Shown here in pieces: positions 15,162-23,360 of a stretch of DNA of 64,000 nt. Position numbers and translations under genes: made by a program. The notes beneath the pieces are model-generated. The model searched no databases. It saw nothing but the letters and a program-made list of their open reading frames with translations, and was not told the origin of the DNA. Source of the stretch: Brevibacillus humidisoli (GTDB lineage Bacteria; Bacillota; Bacilli; Brevibacillales; Brevibacillaceae); assembly GCF_020923435.1 (NCBI RefSeq), contig NZ_CP087263.1:2871970-2935969 (forward strand), read 5' to 3'. Positions within the stretch are counted from its first letter, which is position 1; every line of letters starts with the position of its first letter.

Positions 15162-17091
15162 ATGACTTTTCGCCAGTTCGCCTTTTACAACGTAATCCGG
15201 AACAAGCGTCTGTATGCCGCCTATTTTCTGAGCAGCGCCTTTTCCGTGATGATTTTTTTCATCTACGCGATGTTTATCTTTCACCCAGATGTCAAGGAAG
15301 GGGTATTCAGAGAAATCGCCATCAGAGGGATGGAAGCGGCTGAATACGTGATATATGTATTTTCCTTCTTTTTCATCTTCTATTCTGTCCGTGCATTTCT
15401 AAAGTCGCGCAAGCGGGAATTCGGAATTCTGATGATGCACGGGATGACTCGTTCACAACTCAACAAGCTGATCTTTCTGGAAAACATCCTGATCGGCCTA
15501 GCCGCAACTGTAACAGGGATGATCGCAGGGATGTTGTTTGCAAAACTCTTTCTGATGATCGGGGCGAAAGCCATCATCATGGAGTCGCTGCCGTTTCATC
15601 TGTCATGGAAAGCACTACTGCTGACCTTCGGAGCCTTCACTGTACTCTTCGTTTACGGCACTGCTCACCCGTGTCAACAAACTGATCGACCTGTTTCAAG
15701 CGAGCGCAAAGCCAAAACGGGAACCGAAGACATCGCCGCTTCTCTCCCTATTGTCCGCCGTGCTGCTCACCGTTGGCTATTATCTGGCGGTAACGACTAC
15801 GAATGATACGATCATAGAACGCCTGCTGCCCGTCACGGGTATGGTCATCGTGGGCACGTATTTCCTGTTTACGCAGCTGAGTGTATTCGCGATCCGGATC
15901 TTGCAGCGAAATCGAGCTCTTTACTGGAAGCAGACCAACCTCATCACCTTGTCGACGCTTGCTTATCGCCTCAAAGACAACGCTCACATGTTCTTCTTGG
16001 TCACGATTGTGTCTACTGTCGCCTTTTGTGCGGTGGGAGCGTTGGCCGCAACCGGTACGATGAGCAAAAAATACGAGCTGAACTTTCCCTTTGCCGTCAG
16101 CTATGCGTCGTACGGGGAAAACCCGTCGGAAGCGAAACATCTGGCCATGATCGAAGCTGACCTGCAAAGGCAGCAAGTCCTGATTGAAAAGGTTAGTGTA
16201 ACAGTAAAGTCTCAGACCAGCAAAACCAACGGAAACAAAGTGGTGCTGGTGAGCGAAACGGACTACAACCGGTTGGCAAACAGCTTGGGGTACCCTGCCC
16301 AATCGATTGCAGAAACAGAAGCCAAATTGATCCCGGGCAACATCAGTCAGATCGAAAAAGTGGCCAATCAACGAAAACCGGTGACGTTTCAAGAGAGCGG
16401 GATTACCCTCAAGATCAATGGAGCCGTTGAAAAACCAATCTTCTCTCGTGCGCTGATGGGGATGAATCTGCTGCTGATCTCTGACCAGGTATATGATTCG
16501 ATCCAGGTATCGGAAGAGATGAACCGAGAGAACTGGAGCTGGGAGAAGGCCACTTATGTTGGCTACACCGTGAAGGATTGGCAAGAGACAACGCAGATCG
16601 GCGAACAAGTGAACCAGGAACTGTTGGCGTTTTATCAACAGTCAGAGGGGCCGTTCACACTCCCCAGGTTTGGTTTTATTACAAGCGGTGCTGCTTATCT
16701 GCATGCTCTACAAGTAAACAGTGTCATGCTGTTTGTCGGACTATTGGTGGGGGCGGTATTTTTCATCGCCGCCGGCAGCTTTCTCTATTTCCGCTTGTAT
16801 ATGGACCTGGATCATGATCGTCGTCAGTATCAGGCGATCACCAAAATCGGGTTGTCTGAAAAAGAGTTGACGAAAATTGTAACGACGCAGTTGTTGTTGC
16901 TCTTTTTTGTCCCCCTCGTGGTAGCTGTGATTCACAGTTCGTTTGCTTTTGTCGCCTTGCAAAGCATGTTCCAGCTGTCAATCGCGTTCCATACGATCAG
17001 CGTTTTGCTTGGTTTCATCGCGGCCCAGATTGCCTATTTCCTGCTGATCCGCGCCCGTTATACACGTCACGTAAAAGAAGCTGTCCTGTAA
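15162..17091 (+). pseudogene. BceB-type ABC transporter permease, single-base frameshift
   Basis: Large permease of the BceB/YtsD/VraG type (peptide-antibiotic detoxification or sensing). Start ATG 15162 after GGAAGGAG. The first part (TFRQFAFYNVIRNKRLYAAYFLSS..., about 165 residues) runs in one frame to about 15656. An extra G at 15657/15658 then moves the frame, and translation continues in +1 as ALLTRVNKLIDLFQ... to 17091. Without the extra base the protein would be about 642 aa, the normal BceB length, with ten TM helices and a large extracellular domain. No cognate ATPase or two-component system adjoins it. Either a real frameshift mutation or an assembly error. Confidence 0.82.
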
Positions 17092-17166
17092 GTGTGAATT
17101 CCGCTTTTCCATCGGAGCATCCTTCGGTAAAATAGAAACCTAGGCTGTCTACCCAGGAGGTTCCAC

Positions 17167-18981
17167 ATGGAAGGTAATCACTCTGTACTCTCTTTAACGA
17201 TCGTCGTCACCTTGTCGTTTCTGATCCCGATCATCCTCCATCGGCTGCGCTGGCGCTTTCTGCCGGTCGTCGTAGTAGAGATTATCGCAGGTCTGCTGTT
17301 GGGCAAGAGCGGCCTGGGACTGATTCATGACGATCAGTGGCTCTCCCTGCTTTCTTCTCTTGGATTGATCTACCTGATGTTTTTGAGCGGGTTGGAGATT
17401 GATTTCGAATCGTTCCGGGTGAAAAGCAAAAAACCTTCACAAGCCAATCCGCTGGTGCTCTCAGCGGTGACGTTTGTGCTGATATTATTGATCTCTTGCG
17501 GCTTTGCCCTCTTGATGCAGTGGCTTGGTCTGGTCCGTGATCCATGGTTTATGACCCTTTTGATCTCAACGATCTCACTCAGCATCGTCGTACCGACGCT
17601 AAAGGACAAAGGGATTACCAACACGCCGTACGGACAGACGATTCTGCTGACGGCTGTCATATCCGATTTTGCGACGATGATTCTGCTGTCTCTGTACGTC
17701 GCCTTCTCGGCAAACAACCTGACCAAACCGTTTCTCTTGCTGATCCTGTTTGTTGTCGTCTTTTTCGTCTATCGGTTCAGCCTGCGGTTTGCCACCAACA
17801 AGTTGATCGAGAGAATCTCTCGAGAGAGTGTGCAGTTGGGAACTCGCGGCGTGTTTGCGCTGATCCTGTTCTTCGTCGTGCTGTCGGAAGAGGTAGGCGC
17901 GGAAAGCATTCTTGGTGCCTTCCTGGCCGGGGTGATCGTCTCCCTGCTGGCACCATCGAAAGAGTTTACCCATCAGTTAACGTCATTTGGCTTTGGCTTT
18001 TTGATTCCCATCTTTTTCTTCATGGTCGGCGCGACGATGGAACTGCACAATCTGTTCGGCGACGCGAACGTCCTGCTGCTGCTGCCGCTGATTATTATCA
18101 GTTACTATGTGTCCAAGCTGCTGCCTGTCCTAATCTGGCGCAAGTGGTTCAGTTGGAAGGAAACCCTGGGTGCAGGTTTTCTGCTTCCGTCTACCCTCAG
18201 CCTGATCATCGCCGGAACGGCTGTGGGATTGGAGTTGGGGGTGATCAGCGAAAATGTGCAAGCTGCGTTGATCGTAGGTGCCGTGCTCTCCTGTGTGATC
18301 TCGCCGATTCTGTTCCAGCGAACGGTTCCTGAACACGTGGAGACGTCCACCAGGAAAATCTCCCTGATCGGCGCCAACACGATCAACCTGGCGCTGGCCA
18401 AGCAGCTTCATCAGGATGGCTATGAAGTAGCCATCTATACGTCAGACCCTTCATCGGATCAGCAAGAGCGCAACTACCCGTTTCCTATGGTTACGCTCTC
18501 CGCACTGGAGCCAGAAGAGCTGAGCAACTATGATGTACTGAACAGTGATTACGTGGTAGCGCTCACCAGCGATGAACCTCTAAACGTACGCATAGCCAAC
18601 TGGGCCAAGTCAGGTGGAGTGGAAAATGTGATTTGCCGGATGGACAGCGAACAGCGAAGCGAGGAACTTACGGAAGGCGTACAGCTCTTCTCCACTTTTC
18701 TCTCCAATCGGCTGCTGCTGCAGGTACTGATCGAATATCCGTCCCTGTTGAAGATGTTGGAGAAAGATGACTGCATGTACGAGGTAACCGTGAACAACGA
18801 ACGGCTGCACAACCGGTTTATTCGCGATCTTTCCTTTCTCGACGATGCGCTGGTCATCCGCATCTTTCGCGGCAACGACCTGCTCATCCCGCACGGAAAC
18901 ACGCAGATCAGAGTGGGCGACATCCTGCTGATCAGCGGTGATAAAGAACTGGTTCGACAAATCGAACGGGCGATGGCATAG
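17167..18981 (+). CDS. CPA2-family cation:proton antiporter with TrkA-N and TrkA-C domains
   Basis: 604 aa. N-terminal about 380 residues are a Na+/H+ exchanger-type membrane domain of 11-12 TM helices (GLIYLMFLSGLEIDFE, AESILGAFLAGVIVS and FLIPIFFFMVGATMEL are typical). A TrkA-N/RCK-like domain follows (about 395-515), which begins ISLIGANTINLALAKQL, so the Rossmann glycine motif is degenerate. The last 70 residues form TrkA-C (LHNRFIRDLSFLDDALVI... GDILLISGDKE). A KefB/YjbQ-like K+ or Na+ efflux role is likely. AGGAGG upstream of ATG; own terminator. Confidence 0.9.
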   Translation: MEGNHSVLSLTIVVTLSFLIPIILHRLRWRFLPVVVVEIIAGLLLGKSGLGLIHDDQWLSLLSSLGLIYLMFLSGLEIDFESFRVKSKKPSQANPLVLSAVTFVLILLISCGFALLMQWLGLVRDPWFMTLLISTISLSIVVPTLKDKGITNTPYGQTILLTAVISDFATMILLSLYVAFSANNLTKPFLLLILFVVVFFVYRFSLRFATNKLIERISRESVQLGTRGVFALILFFVVLSEEVGAESILGAFLAGVIVSLLAPSKEFTHQLTSFGFGFLIPIFFFMVGATMELHNLFGDANVLLLLPLIIISYYVSKLLPVLIWRKWFSWKETLGAGFLLPSTLSLIIAGTAVGLELGVISENVQAALIVGAVLSCVISPILFQRTVPEHVETSTRKISLIGANTINLALAKQLHQDGYEVAIYTSDPSSDQQERNYPFPMVTLSALEPEELSNYDVLNSDYVVALTSDEPLNVRIANWAKSGGVENVICRMDSEQRSEELTEGVQLFSTFLSNRLLLQVLIEYPSLLKMLEKDDCMYEVTVNNERLHNRFIRDLSFLDDALVIRIFRGNDLLIPHGNTQIRVGDILLISGDKELVRQIERAMA

Positions 18982-19001
18982 GCCTTTCGCCCACTTTTTT
19001 T
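18968..19001 (+). terminator. Terminator at antiporter 3' end
   Basis: GGGCGA (18968-18973) pairs with TCGCCC (18987-18992), followed by a run of seven T. The 5' arm lies within the last codons of the antiporter gene. Confidence 0.75.
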
Positions 19002-19078
19002 CTTTTCCCCAGGTCAATCACCCATTGCAAATCCCTCCATATATTATGGGTGTAGAGACGATAAGTGAGGTGTTGTGA

Positions 19079-19510
19079 TTGGCTGTCATCAAAGCTACAG
19101 CGAACGGGGTAAAGATGCTGGCCCGTCTGATGCGGGCCGAAGCAGAGGGAGAGGGCAAGCTGGGTATGTTGATGGTTGGCAACGTCGGTGTCAACCGGGT
19201 CCGGTCCAACTGCCTCGACTTCGAAGGCATACGCTCGATTCGCGACATGGTGTTTCAGTCACCAGGCGGGTTCGAGGCAACACAGAAACCCTATTTTTAC
19301 CAGCGGGCACGAGAAAGGGAGATACGGCTGGCTCGCAAAGTGATCAATGGCAAGCGATATCATCCCGCTAGTTACTCGCTCTGGTTTTTCAGACCTACTG
19401 GAGGATGCCCTGCGGAATGGTACAACCAGCCGAATACGGGCCGCTACAAAGCCCACTGCTTCTTTGCCCCCACCAGCCAAAACTGCCCAAATGTTTATAA
19501 TACGTTTTGA
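19079..19510 (+). CDS. cwlJ: Spore cortex-lytic hydrolase CwlJ
   Basis: 142 aa. SleB/CwlJ-type lytic enzyme located in the spore coat, needed with GerQ for Ca-dipicolinate germination. Sequence closely follows CwlJ throughout: MARLMRAEAEGEGK-like N-terminus with the catalytic Glu region, PYFYQRARE, YSLWFFRPTGGCPAEWYNQP, and ending CPNVYNTF. TTG start at 19079, 9 nt after GAGGTG. No signal peptide, as expected for CwlJ. gerQ follows 47 nt downstream. Confidence 0.96.
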   Translation: MAVIKATANGVKMLARLMRAEAEGEGKLGMLMVGNVGVNRVRSNCLDFEGIRSIRDMVFQSPGGFEATQKPYFYQRAREREIRLARKVINGKRYHPASYSLWFFRPTGGCPAEWYNQPNTGRYKAHCFFAPTSQNCPNVYNTF

Positions 19511-19557
19511 CACCCCACATACCATGCAATTGTAAAAAAAGAGGAGTGAATCGCGCA

Positions 19558-20103
19558 ATGTACTGCAATCCAAATCAGGGTTTTCCGGGTTATCAGGCAT
19601 ATCAGGGTTATCAGGGATACGCGATGCCGAATCAGCCATATCAAGGACTCTCCTTGCCAAACCAGACATATCAGGGACTCGCGACGCCGAATCAACCCTA
19701 TCAGGGACTTGCGACACCCAACCAACCCTTTTACTACGACCCGGGACAAATGGTTTCACCACAAATGGAAACACAGAAGCTGACACCGCAGGCGATACCG
19801 ATGCTGCCGCCGAGCGGTGCCCCGATTCCTGGCACAAGAGATTTCGTGGAGCAATCGTATGTAGAAAACATCTTACGCTTAAATCGCGGCAAAATGGCAA
19901 CCGTGTACATGACGTTTGAGAACAATACAGAATGGAATGCAAAAGTGTTTCGCGGAATCATCGAAGCAGCAGGCCGCGACCACCTGATCATTAGCGATCC
20001 GGACACGGGCATACGCTATCTTTTGTTAATGGTCAACCTGGACTACATCACCTTTGACGAACCGATTGAATACGTCGCCCCGCCCATTCCGGGAGAATTT
20101 TAA
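19558..20103 (+). CDS. gerQ: Spore coat protein GerQ
   Basis: 181 aa. Coat protein that retains CwlJ in the spore. C-terminal about 100 residues (FVEQSYVENILRLNRGKMATVYMTFENN... YITFDEPIEYV) match the conserved GerQ core. The N-terminal 70 residues consist of Tyr/Gln/Gly/Pro-rich repeats, including three and a half 10-residue PNQPYQGLAT-type units. No Lys occurs before about residue 75, whereas B. subtilis GerQ is cross-linked by transglutaminase through N-terminal lysines. ATG 19558 with GAGGAG upstream; probably co-transcribed with cwlJ. Confidence 0.94.
   Translation: MYCNPNQGFPGYQAYQGYQGYAMPNQPYQGLSLPNQTYQGLATPNQPYQGLATPNQPFYYDPGQMVSPQMETQKLTPQAIPMLPPSGAPIPGTRDFVEQSYVENILRLNRGKMATVYMTFENNTEWNAKVFRGIIEAAGRDHLIISDPDTGIRYLLLMVNLDYITFDEPIEYVAPPIPGEF
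19624..19731 (+). repeat. 30-nt tandem repeat in gerQ
   Basis: Three and a half imperfect in-frame copies of a 30-nt unit encoding (M/L/T)PNQ(P/T)YQGL(A/S), inside the Gln/Tyr-rich N-terminal region of GerQ. Likely to vary in copy number between strains. Confidence 0.85.
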
Positions 20104-20157
20104 TCCCTCTCTTCGTCCCTCAGCTACCTATTACCGTTCATTTGAGTTGCATGGATC

Positions 20158-20181
20158 AGGGACCTCTCAACAGAGGTCCCT
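20158..20181. terminator. Perfect inverted repeat downstream of gerQ
   Basis: AGGGACCTCT-CAAC-AGAGGTCCCT, 55 nt after the gerQ stop. No T-run follows, so it may stabilise the mRNA end or act as a weak terminator. The rest of the 260-nt gap to the next gene shows nothing clear. Confidence 0.5.
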
Positions 20182-20363
20182 GCATGCTGTTGTCCAGAGG
20201 AGAGAAGTCATTGACTGACTGCTTCGCCACAAGATGATAACCTCCCCTACCCCTCCACGCCCCCGTATAGTACTTCCAACTGAGTATCGGTCGCTCGAAT
20301 GACCTCGCGGCAGAATGGGCACACTCTAACTGATTTTTTCCAGTGAATGGGAGTGATGTTCGC

Positions 20364-21449
20364 TTGCCACACATCCTGTCCGTCGGCAAGGCTGTTCCGC
20401 CATACGAAATATCGCAGGAAGAATCGATGCGGTTGGTTTATCACTTGTTTCGCGACCGCTTTCCCCAGATTGATCGGCTGATGAAGATCTTCCCCAACAC
20501 GGAAATCCGCACGCGGCGTTTTTGCATGCCACCTGAGTGGTTTCTACGTGATCATCGGTTTGCTGAAAAAAACAAGCAGTATGTGGACAACGCCTGTCGA
20601 TTGGGCTCGGAGGCCATCAACCAGTGTCTCGAAACAAACGGATTGGCTCCTGAAGAGATTGACTGCCTGATCTATGTCTCCAGTACCGGCATCGCGACGC
20701 CGAGCATCGATGCCCGCATCCTGAACCTGCTAGGGATGAGAGAAGATATCGCCCGCATCCCGATCTGGGGGCTGGGCTGTGTCGCTGGAGCGATGGGCAT
20801 CTCGCGGGCCTGCGACTACGCCAAGGCTCATCCCGATCAGCTGGTGCTGCTGCTATCGGTGGAACTGTGCGGACTCACCTTTGTGAAACGTGACGTTTCC
20901 AAAAGCAACTTCATCGCCACTTCGCTATTTGCCGACGGAGCTGCCGCTGTACTGGTAGCCGGTGACGAATACGTGCGCAGCCATCCCACTTTCCACTCTA
21001 CTCCAATGATTGTAGGCAGCGCCACGACGACTTGGCGTGATTCGCTCGACGTGATGGGCTGGGATGTCACCGACGACGGGCTGAGGGTGATCTTTTCCCG
21101 CGACATCCCCACACTGGTGAAGCAGCGCATGCGGCAGACGGTTGATCAGGCCTTGCAACGTTATGGGCTCACCCTGTCGCAGATCAGCCGCTACATCCCG
21201 CATCCTGGAGGCGCAAAAGTAGTCGCTGCCTACCGAGAAACGCTTGAGCTGACCGACGAGTCGACGCGGGATGCAGAGGAGGTGCTGTCCTCCTGCGGCA
21301 ACATGTCCTCGGCGACCGTACTGTACGTGTTGGAACGAAGTCTCAAGCAGCCGTGGGCGGCGGGAGAATACGGGCTGCTGACAGCGCTGGGACCAGGATT
21401 TAGCTCGGAAGTGGTGATTTTGCAGGCAGGAGGTTGTATGCATCGGTGA
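20364..21449 (+). CDS. bpsA: Type III polyketide synthase (chalcone synthase-like)
   Basis: 361 aa from TTG 20364, 7 nt after GGGAGTGA; this gives an N-terminus (M)PHILSVG like B. subtilis BpsA (MAFILSIG). The GTG at 20343 lacks a ribosome site. Catalytic triad visible: Cys139 in WGLGCVAGAMG, His in PHPGG, Asn in SCGNMSSAT. C-terminal GPGFSSE loop is standard. BpsA makes alkylpyrones from fatty acyl-CoA and malonyl-CoA; the next gene encodes the methyltransferase partner, with a 4-nt GTGA overlap. Confidence 0.93.
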   Translation: MPHILSVGKAVPPYEISQEESMRLVYHLFRDRFPQIDRLMKIFPNTEIRTRRFCMPPEWFLRDHRFAEKNKQYVDNACRLGSEAINQCLETNGLAPEEIDCLIYVSSTGIATPSIDARILNLLGMREDIARIPIWGLGCVAGAMGISRACDYAKAHPDQLVLLLSVELCGLTFVKRDVSKSNFIATSLFADGAAAVLVAGDEYVRSHPTFHSTPMIVGSATTTWRDSLDVMGWDVTDDGLRVIFSRDIPTLVKQRMRQTVDQALQRYGLTLSQISRYIPHPGGAKVVAAYRETLELTDESTRDAEEVLSSCGNMSSATVLYVLERSLKQPWAAGEYGLLTALGPGFSSEVVILQAGGCMHR

Positions 21450-21994
21450 ACCTGTTTTTCCTGATCGTGATCGGAGCCGTATTGCTGCAGCGGCTGGCAG
21501 AGCTATGGATTGCACAGCGCAATGCCGCCTACATCAGAGAGCATGGGGGGTATGAGGCAGGAGCGGAACACTACAAGTACATCGTCTCCCTCCATGCAGC
21601 TTTTTTTCTCAGCCTGCTGCTGGAAGTCCTGTGGGGACAGCGTCCTTTGGCTGCTTACTGGTATCTGCCGTTTGGCTTGTTTCTGCTGGCGCAGGCGGGA
21701 CGCTACTGGTGCATCAGCAGCCTCGGACGGTTTTGGAACACGCGAATCATGATCCTCCCCGATGCTGGCCGCATCTCACGCGGACCGTACCGCTATCTGC
21801 GTCACCCCAACTACTGGATCGTCGGGATTGAGCTGTTGACGCTGCCGCTCACCTTTTCTGCGTATGCTACAGCTGTGCTGTTTTCACTGGCCAACCTCTG
21901 GCTGTTGGTGCGAGTACGCATACCGGCCGAAGAGCAGGCCTTGACTCAGCTGCGCGAAACAGTACCGCAGCCGGAAAAAGAAGTGACGGAATGA
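21446..21994 (+). CDS. bpsB: Isoprenylcysteine carboxyl methyltransferase family protein (BpsB-like)
   Basis: 182 aa. Membrane methyltransferase of the ICMT family. GTG 21446 overlaps the TGA of the PKS gene (GTGA) and follows AGGAGG by 12 nt; an earlier TTG directly abuts the ribosome site. Several TM helices, then the SAM-binding signature GPYRYLRHPNYW and a conserved Glu in VGIELLTLP. In B. subtilis BpsB methylates the alkylpyrones made by BpsA; gene order here supports the same role. Confidence 0.88.
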   Translation: MNLFFLIVIGAVLLQRLAELWIAQRNAAYIREHGGYEAGAEHYKYIVSLHAAFFLSLLLEVLWGQRPLAAYWYLPFGLFLLAQAGRYWCISSLGRFWNTRIMILPDAGRISRGPYRYLRHPNYWIVGIELLTLPLTFSAYATAVLFSLANLWLLVRVRIPAEEQALTQLRETVPQPEKEVTE

Positions 21995-22058
21995 ATGGAT
22001 TGGTGACTGCAAAGCAAACACTGTAGAGGACACGTTATACGCAAGGAGCTGATCCACG

Positions 22059-22637
22059 ATGGTCGTGATGGAAAAAACGCCGACTGAGACGGAGACTGAG
22101 ACGTTTGCTTACGAACGGAGCTATACGGCAAAAAACGGCAAGCAGATCACACTGCGCCCCGCCCAATCCGATGATGCCTCTGCCATCATCAAGCGGATCA
22201 AGCGTGTGGTCAATGAGGGTGGGTACTTGGAAGAAGAACCGGATTCGATCGCTACAACACGGGAAGAGGCTGAGACTATCCGGGAGATGAAAGAACAAGG
22301 CAGCATGTACACCGTAGCGGTCTTGGATGGTGAAGTGGTCGGAGTAGCGCAGTTGAAGCGAGGGCAGCTAAACATGAATGCGCACGTCGCCGATTTTCGG
22401 ATCTGGGTGGGTCCCAACTACCGCGGGCTTGGGATCGGCAAGCAGTTGATGCAGTATTCGATCGACTGGGCAGAAGCGCACGGGCTGGAGAAGATCTCGC
22501 TCGATGTGTTTTCCAACAATCAACTGGCTGTTGAGATGTACAAGCGGTACGGGTTTGAGGTGGAAGGGACGCGGGTGAGGCATTTTGTGATTGATGGGGA
22601 GTATGTGGATGAGATATTTATGAGTAAGTTTTTGTGA
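22059..22637 (+). CDS. GNAT family N-acetyltransferase
   Basis: 192 aa. Acetyl-CoA binding motif A is clear: VGPNYRGLGIGKQLMQ, followed by motif B LDVFSNNQLAVEMYKRYGFEVEG. The N-terminal 25 residues are a Thr/Glu-rich extension before the fold begins at ITLRPAQSDDA. AAGGAG lies 12 nt before ATG 22059. Resembles RimI-like/YkkB-type acetyltransferases; substrate unknown. Confidence 0.9.
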   Translation: MVVMEKTPTETETETFAYERSYTAKNGKQITLRPAQSDDASAIIKRIKRVVNEGGYLEEEPDSIATTREEAETIREMKEQGSMYTVAVLDGEVVGVAQLKRGQLNMNAHVADFRIWVGPNYRGLGIGKQLMQYSIDWAEAHGLEKISLDVFSNNQLAVEMYKRYGFEVEGTRVRHFVIDGEYVDEIFMSKFL

Positions 22638-22662
22638 GGGGTTGGGGTGAGGGGAAGGTCCG

Positions 22663-22693
22663 AGGCTGCCTTTGGAGGACAGCCTTGGTTTTT
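22663..22693 (+). terminator. Terminator after GNAT gene
   Basis: AGGCTG (22663-22668) pairs with CAGCCT (22680-22685); TGGTTTTT follows. The remaining intergenic stretch to 22845 shows nothing. Confidence 0.6.
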
Positions 22694-22845
22694 GCCACTA
22701 CGATTCCTGTGAGGCATTGCTTTTTCTGCTTTTCATGGGATTAATCAGGAGGGGTAGTTTCCTCATCTCATTGCTTGCCGGACTTCGAGCGGCTTTGTTA
22801 TTTCTCTGAGGTCTGTGGAGGGGTAAGCAGTAACGGATCAGATTT

Positions 22846-23052
22846 TTAACCGACTGGTTCGGAATTTTTCTTTCTAATCTGTTTCAGATGATTAGAGCGC
22901 ATATACGGAATCCCGATCGCAAGAATCAGCAGATCAAGAGGGAATTCCCACCGGTAGAATGACAAGATTATACCTGCCGGGGTAATGAGTACATAAAAAT
23001 AGATCATCATAAACTTCCAAAACCGCTGCCAGTTTCGTTCCTGCTTGGACAC
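22846..23052 (-). CDS. Small two-helix membrane protein, intact copy of a tandem pair
   Basis: 68 aa from GTG 23052, 9 nt after GGAGGT. Begins MSKQERNWQRFWKF, then two hydrophobic segments (about 14-33 and 38-51) and a basic tail. Function unknown. The gene directly upstream on the same strand (23098-23304) is exactly the same length and similar in layout but is interrupted by a stop codon. It lies at the distal end of the Tad locus; whether it belongs to it is uncertain. Confidence 0.65.
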   Translation of the reverse strand: MSKQERNWQRFWKFMMIYFYVLITPAGIILSFYRWEFPLDLLILAIGIPYMRSNHLKQIRKKNSEPVG

Positions 23053-23097
23053 AATGATCAGACCTCCAAACGAATAGTAGGGCTAGAAAAGTTTATC

Positions 23098-23304
23098 CTA
23101 TTCTGATCGTTTCGCTTCCTGTCGGCGCAACTGCTCCATTGACATATCTTCGATAAACGGCAAGGAGAACCAAAAAGCGATAATCGCGTAGGGAATTGGT
23201 TCTCCAATTAAAATCAAAAGAGAAGTGAACGGCAACAAAACTCCATATGTAAGAACACCTAGGATGTTCTAGAATCGTTGATATCTTCTTTCTCTTGTGC
23301 TCAC
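23098..23304 (-). pseudogene. Paralogue of the 68-aa membrane protein with in-frame TAG
   Basis: Reading from GTG 23304 (AAAGGAG about 11 nt upstream) gives MSTRERRYQRF, then TAG at 23269-23271, then an open frame of 56 residues (NILGVLTYGVLLPF... ending QLRRQEAKRSE) to TAG 23098. Total 69 codons, identical in length to the neighbour. The stop sits where the neighbour has Trp12 (QRFW), so a TGG to TAG change explains it. Probably a dead duplicate; read-through is not excluded. Confidence 0.65.
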
Positions 23305-23360
23305 GGGGAGGATCACTCCTTTACGAAGATCTTCGGGAAATAACCGGCCTTAATCCCTTC

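Noticed and set aside
19624-19731. Possible CRISPR-like or non-coding direct repeats
   Set aside because: The 30-nt repeats are contiguous, in frame, and encode GerQ residues; there are no spacers.
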